Shown here one piece after another: positions 26,668-34,341 of a stretch of DNA of 64,000 nucleotides. The notes below the pieces were generated by a model. That model saw only the letters and a program-made list of their open reading frames with translations, made no database searches and had not been told where the DNA came from. Position numbers and translations under genes: made by a program. Position 1 is the stretch's first letter. The number at the start of each line of letters is the position of its first letter. Location of the stretch: assembly GCF_003315245.1 (NCBI RefSeq), contig NZ_QNRT01000002.1, positions 914,206 to 978,205 on the forward strand, written 5' to 3'. This DNA comes from Arenicella xantha (lineage in GTDB: Bacteria > Pseudomonadota > Gammaproteobacteria > Arenicellales > Arenicellaceae).

Positions 26668-28091
26668 AGCGAAAACCCCGCTGCGGCCACCATCACTGCC
26701 GCTTTATCACTAGTGCTAGTTTCAATCAAACGAGGCTGCCAAAACGGGTTGTACAGATTACCAAATTCAATATTCCTGTCGCCGCGTGCCCACAAGTCAT
26801 GCGGCCTTGAAAAATAGGGTTCCGCCTTCGAGACGCTCAATATCTGATCTTTGGCAATTCCGCCGTTTTCAGCCACGTCGTAACGCGGTTGTAGATCATA
26901 ATTAGCCGTTGTTTTTGCTACCTCTTTCCAAACTCGAACAGGCTCTAATGGCTTTTTAAGCACTGCGACCATCGCTGGCCCGCGTTCACGTAAGCCATCT
27001 TCTTCTAAATCATAAAATGGCCTGATGCTCTTGGTTCCAGAAAAGTTGTTGCCGCGATCATCCCACCGAGCGATGCTCGCCGCCGAACTATTACGCCAAG
27101 CGCCGCCCCACTTCCGCGTATTCCGACGGTAATTATAATTTCGCCCTTGGTATAAAGCGTGCCCCGCCCCCCAACCTAATGGCGAGCTTAATACACAGCC
27201 GATAAACGGCGGGCATGGGGGAATTCGAACCCGCATGGTGTCCATAGCGGTCCACTCCCAGACATAGCGATTATTAACGATTCGCCGACTATACTCATTG
27301 CCACCAAGCTCACGAATTACGCCAATAAAACTTGCATCTCGGCTTCGTAAAAAACGATCTCTTGAGGCTATCGTTACGTCTGCGAATTCATTAAAACGTT
27401 TCAAATGAAGCCGGTTTTGCGCACTATTGTTATACGGTCGAGGCGCACGATTTCTTTCTAGCGTGTCATTATGCGCATCGATAAATTTTGCGATGGTAAA
27501 GGCTCCGACAATAAACGAGCTCTCGATATCTGGGTCATTGCGACGTGCCACATCGTCGTAGACTTCTTTACTCGCCACCAACATCGCGCCGTGAAATGTC
27601 TGCTGTGCCACCGACAGCACTTGGATGAACCCGTCGTTGATCGGAATAACGATTCTAGCCGCTCTATCAAACGCTTGCTTTAACGCTCGAGCCCCACGTC
27701 GCAATGCGTCGGTGATCCGAGCCACAGCAGTACCAACTCCCGGGATCAGGTTAGCGATCTGACCAATCACATTTATATTAAATGCAGTTTGCTCGATCAT
27801 ATGACCGTACGAACTCAACCCCACCATTTGACCAATGGCGACTTGATTCGCAACCATAGCTCGATTGGTCGTGGCCATAAAATTTAAGTCTCTAGAGACG
27901 ATCACCGCGACGCTGTAAGCTGATGCATCTGCTGCATTTTGCCCGCGTATTTTATGCGTACTCACTTGACCAACGTCATACAGCGAGAAGATAGAAAGCG
28001 CCATGGTGGTCATCAGAATAATGCCCAACGCGGTGGCATAGCCACGCTGCCGTGACGGGGTTTGCTTAAAATGTCGCATTCTATTCATCAT
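26664..28091 (-). CDS. tadG: TadG-like pilus assembly protein
   Basis: This 475-residue protein starts with a basic leader and a single membrane segment (RGYATALGIILMTTMALSIFSLYDVGQ), then HKIRGQNAADASAYSVAVIVSRDLNFMATTNRAMVAN, the N-terminal signature of TadG-like proteins (Ala-rich, with DAxAYS). No Glu-5 prepilin motif is present. A large periplasmic part follows, with a Trp/Arg-rich stretch and four cysteines near the centre (PPCPPFIGC). TadG-type proteins are envelope components of the Tad machine. No von Willebrand domain is obvious. Confidence 0.8.
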   Translation of the reverse strand: MMNRMRHFKQTPSRQRGYATALGIILMTTMALSIFSLYDVGQVSTHKIRGQNAADASAYSVAVIVSRDLNFMATTNRAMVANQVAIGQMVGLSSYGHMIEQTAFNINVIGQIANLIPGVGTAVARITDALRRGARALKQAFDRAARIVIPINDGFIQVLSVAQQTFHGAMLVASKEVYDDVARRNDPDIESSFIVGAFTIAKFIDAHNDTLERNRAPRPYNNSAQNRLHLKRFNEFADVTIASRDRFLRSRDASFIGVIRELGGNEYSRRIVNNRYVWEWTAMDTMRVRIPPCPPFIGCVLSSPLGWGAGHALYQGRNYNYRRNTRKWGGAWRNSSAASIARWDDRGNNFSGTKSIRPFYDLEEDGLRERGPAMVAVLKKPLEPVRVWKEVAKTTANYDLQPRYDVAENGGIAKDQILSVSKAEPYFSRPHDLWARGDRNIEFGNLYNPFWQPRLIETSTSDKAAVMVAAAGFSL

Positions 28092-28123
28092 TACTCCGGA
28101 AAAGTTTTAACAGCCTTCAATCA

Positions 28124-28140
28124 CGCGAAGATTATTCGCG
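28124..28140 (-). other. Hairpin between two Tad genes
   Basis: CGCGAA and TTCGCG arms around a 5-base loop lie just downstream of the 125-residue secreted protein gene and before tadG. No T-run follows, so it may stabilise or attenuate the transcript rather than end it. Confidence 0.35.
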
Positions 28141-28159
28141 GCGGACAATGCTCACGATC

Positions 28160-28537
28160 TCAAAAATTATTTGGATCAAATGAACCCTCTGGATAACCAA
28201 GGCAAATTGCTTTGCCCTTGTTGTAAATTGCATCACGGCCAAGTTTGCCTTCAATCGCAGAGAGAACTTGATCGTAATAAATACGGCCCATTGAACCCTC
28301 TTCGGTGCCGTCATACCCAAGCATCCCCTTGGTACCTGTAGCCGGATCCGTATCACCCATCTCGGCGCGAGCCTCATAGTCATCCAACATAATCAACGCA
28401 AAATCACCCCAGTAGCCGCATTCAGAGTGCGAGTTAGTCATGGTTTTCAATTCGCCAGAAACGGCATTTAGCGGCGCAAGGCAAGCCATCGCTAAAGTGA
28501 CAAACGCAAGATTTTTCAGGTATGTTTTTTTCATCAT
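28160..28537 (-). CDS. Small secreted protein of unknown function
   Basis: This is a 125-residue protein with a clear signal peptide (MKKTYLKNLAFVTLAMACLAPLNAVSG). The mature part is acidic and holds two cysteines (SECGYWGDF and KAICLGYPEG), which could form a disulfide. A central Gly/Asp/Thr-rich stretch (GDTDPATGTKGMLGYDG) separates them. I do not recognise the family. It lies between the DUF4892-OmpA gene and tadG, all on the minus strand, so it is probably co-expressed with the pilus. Confidence 0.7.
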   Translation of the reverse strand: MMKKTYLKNLAFVTLAMACLAPLNAVSGELKTMTNSHSECGYWGDFALIMLDDYEARAEMGDTDPATGTKGMLGYDGTEEGSMGRIYYDQVLSAIEGKLGRDAIYNKGKAICLGYPEGSFDPNNF

Positions 28538-28581
28538 ATTGAATTACTAATTCGATTGTTGTTGTCAAAGAATATGTGTCG

Positions 28582-29520
28582 TTATTTGCTAACCGCGCTA
28601 TCTGCAACTAACTCAACGCGTCGATTCAAGGTTCGGCCAGTATCGGCCAAATTCGACGATTTTGGTGACAGAGGCCCAACGCCGTAGGCGGTTAACTGCT
28701 TACTGGATATGCCATATTTATCAACTAGCGCCGTAATTACCGCAGTAGCGCGACTGGTCGATAGCGCCAAATTATGTTGCAAGGATCCTCGACTATCGGT
28801 GTGTCCTACCACAAAAAAGCTTTGCATCGGGCGTTGCTCTAAAAAGTGTGCAAGTGCCTCTAGCGCGGCATTGGATTCAGCGGTCAACTCAGCGCTATCG
28901 GTCTTGAAGTAGATTCCATCAAGCACAATTTTGCCGCTACCTTCCATCGCGCCAAAGTCTATTTCTTTAATCGAAATAGCCTCAGGCTCGATAACATCCT
29001 GCGCAATAAACAAGCTGTTCCCGCGATATTTATAGAGAAAGTAAATCACGTGCATTACCGCCTCAGCATTGTTTTTCTGCGCAGCGATATAATAAAAATC
29101 GTTATACACTGGGCCTGACTGTCTAACCTCGGTGTAACTCGACTTGAGTGATAAATTTGCAAACAAGGTTTGCACCAAATCACCACCACATTGCTTATTC
29201 GAGCACTGATAAGAGACCGTAAATCCGTCACCGGCCAGCGCTTTCAAAATACTTTCATGTGCAACTAAAATTGATTCGTCTTCACTTCCCTCATAAAGAC
29301 GATGGGCTAACTTGCCGCGCACTCTATTTGTTTTCAGAGCGCCACGCTCATCGATCGCGGCTTGTGCTATTGGATACTCGAGGTATTCTCCATCGAAGCC
29401 GTCAATAAGTTCCGTGTTGGGATAGCGTGGAATAAGTGGATGATCGGATAACGCCGATTGTGCACACGCAACACCGGCCGTAAACATGCAAGCAATCCCG
29501 ATTAAGGTAGTTCGAATCAT
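28582..29520 (-). CDS. DUF4892 and OmpA-domain protein, proximal end of Tad locus
   Basis: The 312 residues start with a signal sequence (to about VACAQ, residue 20), then a DUF4892 domain beginning SDHPLIPRYPNTELI, with the paired cysteines of SYQCSNKQCGG near residue 100 and AVMHVIYFLYKYRG after them. The C-terminal OmpA domain (about 205-310) has FVVGHTDSRGSLQHN, LALSTSRA and NRRVELV, giving the Asp and Arg that bind peptidoglycan. It is a longer relative of the protein at 16190-17134. It follows the Flp gene and probably acts in the periplasm, tethered to the wall. Confidence 0.85.
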   Translation of the reverse strand: MIRTTLIGIACMFTAGVACAQSALSDHPLIPRYPNTELIDGFDGEYLEYPIAQAAIDERGALKTNRVRGKLAHRLYEGSEDESILVAHESILKALAGDGFTVSYQCSNKQCGGDLVQTLFANLSLKSSYTEVRQSGPVYNDFYYIAAQKNNAEAVMHVIYFLYKYRGNSLFIAQDVIEPEAISIKEIDFGAMEGSGKIVLDGIYFKTDSAELTAESNAALEALAHFLEQRPMQSFFVVGHTDSRGSLQHNLALSTSRATAVITALVDKYGISSKQLTAYGVGPLSPKSSNLADTGRTLNRRVELVADSAVSK

Positions 29521-29561
29521 TCTCGTCGCGTTCTACTTATGCCTAATTAGTTATTTGTATT

Positions 29562-29586
29562 GACCAAGCCCAATTCGGACTTGGCC
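29562..29586 (-). other. Strong hairpin after the Flp gene
   Basis: Ten-base-pair arms (GACCAAGCCC and GGACTTGGCC, two G-U pairs) enclose a 5-base loop 28 bases past the flp stop. There is no T-run, so it looks more like an RNA stabiliser or partial attenuator. It would let the pilin message accumulate above the downstream assembly genes. Confidence 0.5.
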
Positions 29587-29613
29587 AACACAACACAAAA
29601 ACAAACCGACAGA

Positions 29614-29892
29614 CTACTGAGTACCAGTGGTCGCAGTTTGATTGTAGTTATCTAGCTTGTTGTTAGCCTTGGCATTAGTTTTCGCGCCTTTGACTGCTTT
29701 ATTCACCTCAGTCATGTCCGCAGACTCACCACCGAGTTCTTGTGTCATTCCTGACATCTGACCACGGATAGCTTTACCAAATTGACTGTACACACCAATT
29801 GCGGCAATCGCGATTAGAGCCACGATGATGATGTATTCGGTCATACCTTGACCATTTTGACGATTTTTTGCTTTTGAAATAAAACGATTCAT
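29614..29892 (-). CDS. flp: Flp-type major pilin (probable)
   Basis: This 92-residue protein has a 14-residue basic leader (MNRFISKAKNRQNG) and then QGMTEYIIIVALIAIAAIGVYSQFG: Glu-5 and Tyr-6 after the cleavage Gly, followed by one hydrophobic helix, the Flp pattern. The tail of about 50 residues is Lys/Asn/Thr-rich and longer than classical Flp pilins. It heads the locus behind a long spacer, with AGGAG 10 bases before the ATG, and a hairpin follows it. That arrangement suits an abundant major pilin. Confidence 0.82.
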   Translation of the reverse strand: MNRFISKAKNRQNGQGMTEYIIIVALIAIAAIGVYSQFGKAIRGQMSGMTQELGGESADMTEVNKAVKGAKTNAKANNKLDNYNQTATTGTQ

Positions 29893-30917
29893 TGTAAATA
29901 AACTCCTAAAATTAATTAATTAATTAGCGTTAGCTTAAAAGTCTAACCAGAGCAATTTGGCCACTCCGGTATTCACGAAACCCCGCGACTTTCACAAGTA
30001 GCCGAGTCTTTTTCACAGTGCGTTTCTTATCATCACGTTTCTCCAGGCAACACTTACCCCGCCCGCCTATCGCGAAATTTTAAAATTGCACCTTATTTAT
30101 TAAGTATTGATTTAATGCGGAATGCGTTAAGCGTAGACAGCAGTGTCTATCGAGTTAACATCGACTAGAAACAATGTGAGAATGATCGTAGCTCTCCCCC
30201 GCAGCAGGACGCTGCCAAGAGAAACCGTGGGTCAAATCAAAAACACAAAGCTAGCCAGAACATTCTGAGCCAACAACATCAAATAACACTTGTGTCTCTC
30301 TAGTCCCCCCGTTAGAACCCACGGACTACAAAGCAAGTCAGACCTAAGTCTGATAAACAAAAATTAACACACATCAGTACAGTAACCAACGATTTTTTTT
30401 GCTAATCAGAAAATCTGTAGGAGGAAATTACCTAATTTTTGTGACAGTGATATTAAAACACTACTTAATTCGCGAAAAATTCGGCCAAATTATTTTAGTC
30501 GCCAATCCATTGATTTTATTACCTGTTTACAGAATAGAGTGCTGACGTAGAGTATTTCTTTTTGAGCCAAAAGGCGCTTAGGTGCTTAGTTTCATCGAAA
30601 ATCTGCCTCGTTTTAATAGACGAATTGTATGATTTTCTCTAGACGCGTGAAATTGCTGAAATTCATGCCAAATAGGCAAAAAAAGTTCGATTAAATCACT
30701 TAGGTCTGAACATATTTAGGACACTAAAACTAACAAGAAAAAATATCTTAAAATTTAGTTTTGGGGAATGAAAAATGTCTTAATTGTCATCAAGTGAACA
30801 AAAAATTGATGGTCGGACTCGGAACATCATTGAATAAGTCGACAGAAAAAGGTTATCGCTGATGCGCGATTAAGACAAAAAATCGATATTGATCGGTCCT
30901 TCAGATCGATTAAAAAT
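29893..30917. other. Gene-free, AT-rich spacer of about 1 kb upstream of the Tad locus
   Basis: No credible gene is visible on either strand. Content seen: TTAA repeats at 29911-29925 next to the flp ribosome site, a small GCAGC/GCTGC stem at 30201-30215, a perfect 6-bp stem TCAGAC-CTAA-GTCTGA at 30338-30353, and the tRNA-Pro terminator near the right end. The region probably carries the flp promoter and control sites. I searched by eye for a -24/-12 sigma-54 pair with correct spacing and found none. Confidence 0.6.
30876..30911 (-). terminator. Intrinsic terminator of tRNA-Pro(GGG)
   Basis: On the minus strand AATCGAT and ATCGATT pair around a 17-base loop and are followed by a run of six T. 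It lies immediately downstream of the tRNA. Confidence 0.7.
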
Positions 30918-30994
30918 TGGTCGGGATGACAGGATTCGAACCTGTGACCACCGCTCCCCCAGAGCGGTGCGCTACCAGACTGCGCTACACCCCG
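30918..30994 (-). tRNA. tRNA-Pro (anticodon GGG)
   Basis: The reverse strand folds as a cloverleaf. Acceptor CGGGGTG pairs with CATCCCG, D-stem GCGC, anticodon stem CCGCT/AGCGG with loop CTGGGGG (anticodon GGG), T-arm ACAGG-TTCGAAT-CCTGT, and encoded CCA. It reads Pro codons CCC and CCU. A sigma-70 promoter lies just upstream and a terminator downstream, so it is a single-tRNA unit. Confidence 0.97.
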
Positions 30995-31008
30995 ATCAAT
31001 GTTAGGGG

Positions 31009-31036
31009 AATATATACTATTTTTTGCGGATGACAA
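31009..31036 (-). promoter_or_regulatory. Sigma-70 promoter of tRNA-Pro(GGG)
   Basis: TTGTCA and TATATT are separated by 16 bases on the minus strand, 15 bases before the tRNA. A CCCC discriminator follows, as in stringently controlled stable-RNA promoters. Confidence 0.65.
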
Positions 31037-31063
31037 CCTTGCAAGCCATCTTAACGGAGAAAA

Positions 31064-31513
31064 TTAGTCTGCCAATAAGCTTGGCCAATTCCTATTTGCC
31101 CTATCAATGAGATTTACTTTATCTGACAACCACTTTTCATTAACCGATTTACTGTAATTTAGGTACAACTTGCCTTCGTGAATAGTGAATAGTTCCGGCT
31201 TAATCGACGCCGTGGTGTTATTTGCCACGGCATAAGCACAATACCCACCAAATTGCGGCGCGTACTGACTGGGGTTAGCGCTAAATAACGCCAAATTCTC
31301 GGCACTTGAAAACAACCAAGTTGCATCATTGTATTTCGCTTGATATGCCTCATCCCCTTTGACTGCTCGCCCGACGGTAAAATACGCTACGGTGTCATAC
31401 CCTCTAATGGCCTTATCCGAGAAAAATTCAGTATAAGTTGGATCAACCGCCTGCGCATTTGCCGAAAGCAATAAGCCGAGGCTAAGCAAAAATATCTGTA
31501 AATTGTGTTTCAT
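31064..31513 (-). CDS. Secreted YHS-domain protein
   Basis: The 149 residues comprise a signal peptide (MKHNLQIFLLSLGLLLSANAQA) and a YHS domain: IRGYDTVAYFTVGRAVKGDEAYQAKYN split as YDTVAYF and KGDEAYQAKYN, then FSSAENLALFSANPSQYAPQFGGYCAYAVAN. YHS domains occur in metal-handling proteins, but this secreted group is not characterised. It is the last gene after the olsA-like gene (17-base gap) in a minus-strand series. Its relation to lipid synthesis is unknown. Confidence 0.82.
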   Translation of the reverse strand: MKHNLQIFLLSLGLLLSANAQAVDPTYTEFFSDKAIRGYDTVAYFTVGRAVKGDEAYQAKYNDATWLFSSAENLALFSANPSQYAPQFGGYCAYAVANNTTASIKPELFTIHEGKLYLNYSKSVNEKWLSDKVNLIDRANRNWPSLLAD

Positions 31514-31530
31514 AATCTAGGTCTCGATTT

Positions 31531-32316
31531 CTATTCAGATGAGATAAACTCATTCAACTTGTCTGCGACGATTTTTTGGCAGTAATCGGCACAGGCTTTG
31601 CGAGTTTCAAACTCGTCGAGATAACAGACCGGATGAAGGTGAACTTTCACACCACATTTTTTCAACGGCATTAAACCGATAAAGTGCGGTGCAAATGGCA
31701 TTCCCGCATACCAGGCATAGTGATCAAGTATTGCCTGGTCATCAATAAGCCGACCATCGTAATGGGTATAAGCGACAGTGATTGGCTGAATACCAACGCG
31801 AACCCCGGCGTGATTTAAACTAGCGGATTCAAACAAGCTGGATTTAAACGGCTCGACGTGTCGGCCTTCAGTACTGGTGCCTTCGGCAAACAAGGTAAGA
31901 CTTTTCCCCTCACTCAAATGTTCCTGCATCTGCGCTAGCTGTTGCTTTGCGCGTCCAGCTTTACGCTCTACGAACAGAGTGTTTTGCAATCCGGCCAGTT
32001 TTCCGAGCACCGGCCATCCGGCGACTTCCGATTTAGCAATAAAATAGGCTGGTAAAAAACCCAACACAAATACATCCAAATAAGAAATGTGATTACTCAC
32101 GTAGAGCGTAGGAGGGGTAGTGCTCAATGTGCCGGAAACTTCGACGCGCAAACCAAAGATACGACACAGACCCGCATGAAAGATCGGAATAAGGCGCAAA
32201 TAGCCAGGTACCCTAAAAAGCCGGGCTAGCACGAACACAATCGGCATAAGCAATATCCACAGCAGCATAATGATGGTGCGGGTTAGCCCTACCAAATAAT
32301 TTTTACGTAATGACAT
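31531..32316 (-). CDS. olsA: PlsC-family acyltransferase, probable lyso-ornithine lipid O-acyltransferase OlsA
   Basis: This is a 261-residue membrane acyltransferase. The catalytic HX4D motif is NHISYLD, followed by VERKAGRAKQQ and the substrate motif FAEGTSTEGRH. The N-terminal hydrophobic segment (about 10-35) anchors it. PlsC-family members add the second acyl chain to a lysolipid. Because the gene follows an OlsB-like gene by 27 bases, ornithine lipid synthesis is more likely than phosphatidic acid synthesis. Length fits either. Confidence 0.82.
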   Translation of the reverse strand: MSLRKNYLVGLTRTIIMLLWILLMPIVFVLARLFRVPGYLRLIPIFHAGLCRIFGLRVEVSGTLSTTPPTLYVSNHISYLDVFVLGFLPAYFIAKSEVAGWPVLGKLAGLQNTLFVERKAGRAKQQLAQMQEHLSEGKSLTLFAEGTSTEGRHVEPFKSSLFESASLNHAGVRVGIQPITVAYTHYDGRLIDDQAILDHYAWYAGMPFAPHFIGLMPLKKCGVKVHLHPVCYLDEFETRKACADYCQKIVADKLNEFISSE

Positions 32317-32343
32317 AAGGGTTAGCCAACGGCCTCGATACGA

Positions 32344-33159
32344 CTAGTGGTGAACAGATTTATTTACCAATGCATGGTTAGAACCAAACATATAACTGGC
32401 ATCTACATAAATAGCAACGAAGGTTGTATTAAACACCGGATCAATCACAGCGTGGTCGCTGATATGTGCCCCAATCTTCAAGTAGCCGCGCAGCATAGTC
32501 GGCACTTTACCGCGCTCCTTGCCCTTGCCTGGCGTCTCAGAGAAACTTTTAATCGACACACTGTGCACGGCTGGCTTAGGAATCGGCATCAGTTCGGGCG
32601 AGGCGAGATGTTTATCGTACAGATAAGACAGTATTTCAGTATGCTCAAGGTAGTCCGTTCCCTTAAAGCTGGCACAACCCAACATTACATCATATTGATT
32701 TTGCTCAATGAACTGCATTGTAAACTTCCAGATCAACATTAAAATCGCGCCCCCGCGACCGTCTGGTGAGACGCAAGCTCGACTCAGCTCAAGAAGCTTG
32801 CCATAGCGCGCACGTAAGCCCGTAATATCAAACGCATGCTCGGTGTAAAACTGCTGTGCATCTTTAAGTGCCGTACTGCTCACCAAGCGCATGGTACCAA
32901 CGACATGATTGTCATTACGCCGGTCGAGCACCACCACGTGATAAGCTATCTCGTCCCATTCATCTTCCTCTTGCTCGCTGTTTAGCATTTGCGGCGTAAC
33001 CGTGCCGCCACTCTCTTTGTAGAGCACTCGGTAACGAAGCTTTTGCGCATCAATAACTTCAGCGTCGCTTTCAGCTAAGCGCACGTCGTAGCGACCCGCT
33101 GACATGCTGCCAGCGATCAACTTGGTCATTTGCTTGAATAGTTTAGGTTTTATCGCCAT
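32344..33159 (-). CDS. olsB: OlsB-like ornithine N-acyltransferase (GNAT fold)
   Basis: The 271 residues match the OlsB/hemolysin-like GNAT group: RLAESDAEVIDAQKLRYRVLY near residue 23, WDEIAYHVVVLD, VVGTMRLVSS, LELSRACVSPDGRGGAILMLIWK and a C-terminal MLRGYLKIGAHISDHAVIDPVFNTTFVAIYVD, quoted in shorter pieces here: LELSRACVSPDGRGG and YLKIGAHISDHAVIDPVFNT. OlsB transfers a 3-hydroxyacyl chain from ACP to ornithine, making lyso-ornithine lipid for OlsA. It starts 12 bases after the ATP-grasp gene. Confidence 0.83.
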   Translation of the reverse strand: MAIKPKLFKQMTKLIAGSMSAGRYDVRLAESDAEVIDAQKLRYRVLYKESGGTVTPQMLNSEQEEDEWDEIAYHVVVLDRRNDNHVVGTMRLVSSTALKDAQQFYTEHAFDITGLRARYGKLLELSRACVSPDGRGGAILMLIWKFTMQFIEQNQYDVMLGCASFKGTDYLEHTEILSYLYDKHLASPELMPIPKPAVHSVSIKSFSETPGKGKERGKVPTMLRGYLKIGAHISDHAVIDPVFNTTFVAIYVDASYMFGSNHALVNKSVHH

Positions 33160-33171
33160 GGTGTTATCTCG

Positions 33172-34275
33172 TTAGCGGTAGGTGCGTTTTAAATGGGTAA
33201 TTAGATGCCCAAGCGAAATTCTTGGTGCACCGAGTTGAATCGCTTGCTGACCAATCTCAAATGCTTGTCGCCATTGTGCAAATAGAATTCTATATGCTTG
33301 AAAAATTGAATAACTTGGGTCGTACATATTGGTGGACTCTGACGTTACCCCATTCACTTCGAGCACCTTAATTTCAGAGCCTGCCTGTAAATCCTCAACA
33401 CTAGGCACACGAATATCATAACGGCCGAAGTTAAACCCATCGATTTGGCGCGACAACCGATCGATCAATGTTGTTAACTCAGGTGTGATGTATCGATTAC
33501 CGTCCAAAAACACCGATCCACGACAATGAGAACCGATTTCAACAACCTGGAATGTCTCGCCCTTGGGGAGTACCCAACTCAATTTATCGGCATGCAAATC
33601 AAGCAAAAATTCAGCCATGTAATGCGTACGCGGATTGTTCATCAGCAGTTGCTCCAGCGACAGCTCCCCGTCACCGATAAGCACCGGAAAGGTTTTCTCT
33701 GTAATAGAAAATACCTGCGATGTATCGGATCCGGGATATCGCATGTAGAAAATACCGAACTCTAAGCCAGACACATGCTCTTGCAACAGTATATCAACGG
33801 TACTGTTCGCCAAATATGTTGCTAACGATGCGGCACTCCGAATGACGGCAACATCTTGGCCGCGCTGCCCAAAATCAGGTTTAAGCACAACCGGCCACGT
33901 CAACGCCAAGTCCTGCATAATACGTTCAGCGGTCTGCACACGCTGCGATACCGACAGCTCAGCGGGTATAACATCAAACCTAGCCAGTTCCGACGCTGGG
34001 TCGAGTTGCGCTAGAGTCTGAGCTTTACGTTCACCAATCAAACCGCTCATTGGCAGTCCAGGATTGACCGACAGAAAACTGAGGCCACGAAACCGAACTA
34101 CCAAGTAAAGGATATAACCGACTACCGGTGTGTAAAAGATTGGCATCGGCCAGAATTCCCAGCGTACGGCACGGCGCAACTTAGATTTTAATATTTGTAT
34201 AGAACGGGTTCGCATTATCGGGTGGCACAAGCCGGTAAATGGGTAGACTGGTTTTGCAAGGGTTAACGGCAGCAA
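33172..34275 (-). CDS. ATP-grasp protein of unknown substrate linked to olsBA
   Basis: This 367-residue protein has an N-terminal hydrophobic region (near residues 40-65) and an ATP-grasp core. PVVLKPDFGQRGQDVAVI is the nucleotide-binding lysine region, LLQEHVSGLEFGIFYMRYP follows, VVEIGSHCRGSVFLDG lies mid-domain, and FGRYDIRVPSVEDL plus KVLEVNGVTSESTNMYDP contain the metal-binding residues (D and E-x-N). It resembles D-Ala-D-Ala-ligase-like ligases, which join a carboxylate to an amine. It precedes olsB by 12 bases, suggesting a link to amino-acyl lipid chemistry. The substrate is not known. Confidence 0.8.
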   Translation of the reverse strand: MLPLTLAKPVYPFTGLCHPIMRTRSIQILKSKLRRAVRWEFWPMPIFYTPVVGYILYLVVRFRGLSFLSVNPGLPMSGLIGERKAQTLAQLDPASELARFDVIPAELSVSQRVQTAERIMQDLALTWPVVLKPDFGQRGQDVAVIRSAASLATYLANSTVDILLQEHVSGLEFGIFYMRYPGSDTSQVFSITEKTFPVLIGDGELSLEQLLMNNPRTHYMAEFLLDLHADKLSWVLPKGETFQVVEIGSHCRGSVFLDGNRYITPELTTLIDRLSRQIDGFNFGRYDIRVPSVEDLQAGSEIKVLEVNGVTSESTNMYDPSYSIFQAYRILFAQWRQAFEIGQQAIQLGAPRISLGHLITHLKRTYR

Positions 34276-34341
34276 CCAAACTGACAGATAGAACTAGACG
34301 TCATCGCAAAGCCAATAAGTGAGGTGCTCAATCGAAGGTCG

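Noticed and set aside
29930-30220. Possible sigma-54 promoter upstream of flp
   Set aside because: GG and GC elements occur, but none with the required 10-base spacing.
30629-30694. A 21-codon frame (MIFSRRVKLLKF...) in the flp upstream spacer
   Set aside because: Too short and without a ribosome site; expected by chance in AT-rich DNA.
30827-31036. Reading frame of 69 codons across tRNA-Pro(GGG)
   Set aside because: It runs through the tRNA on the same strand and has no protein-like features.
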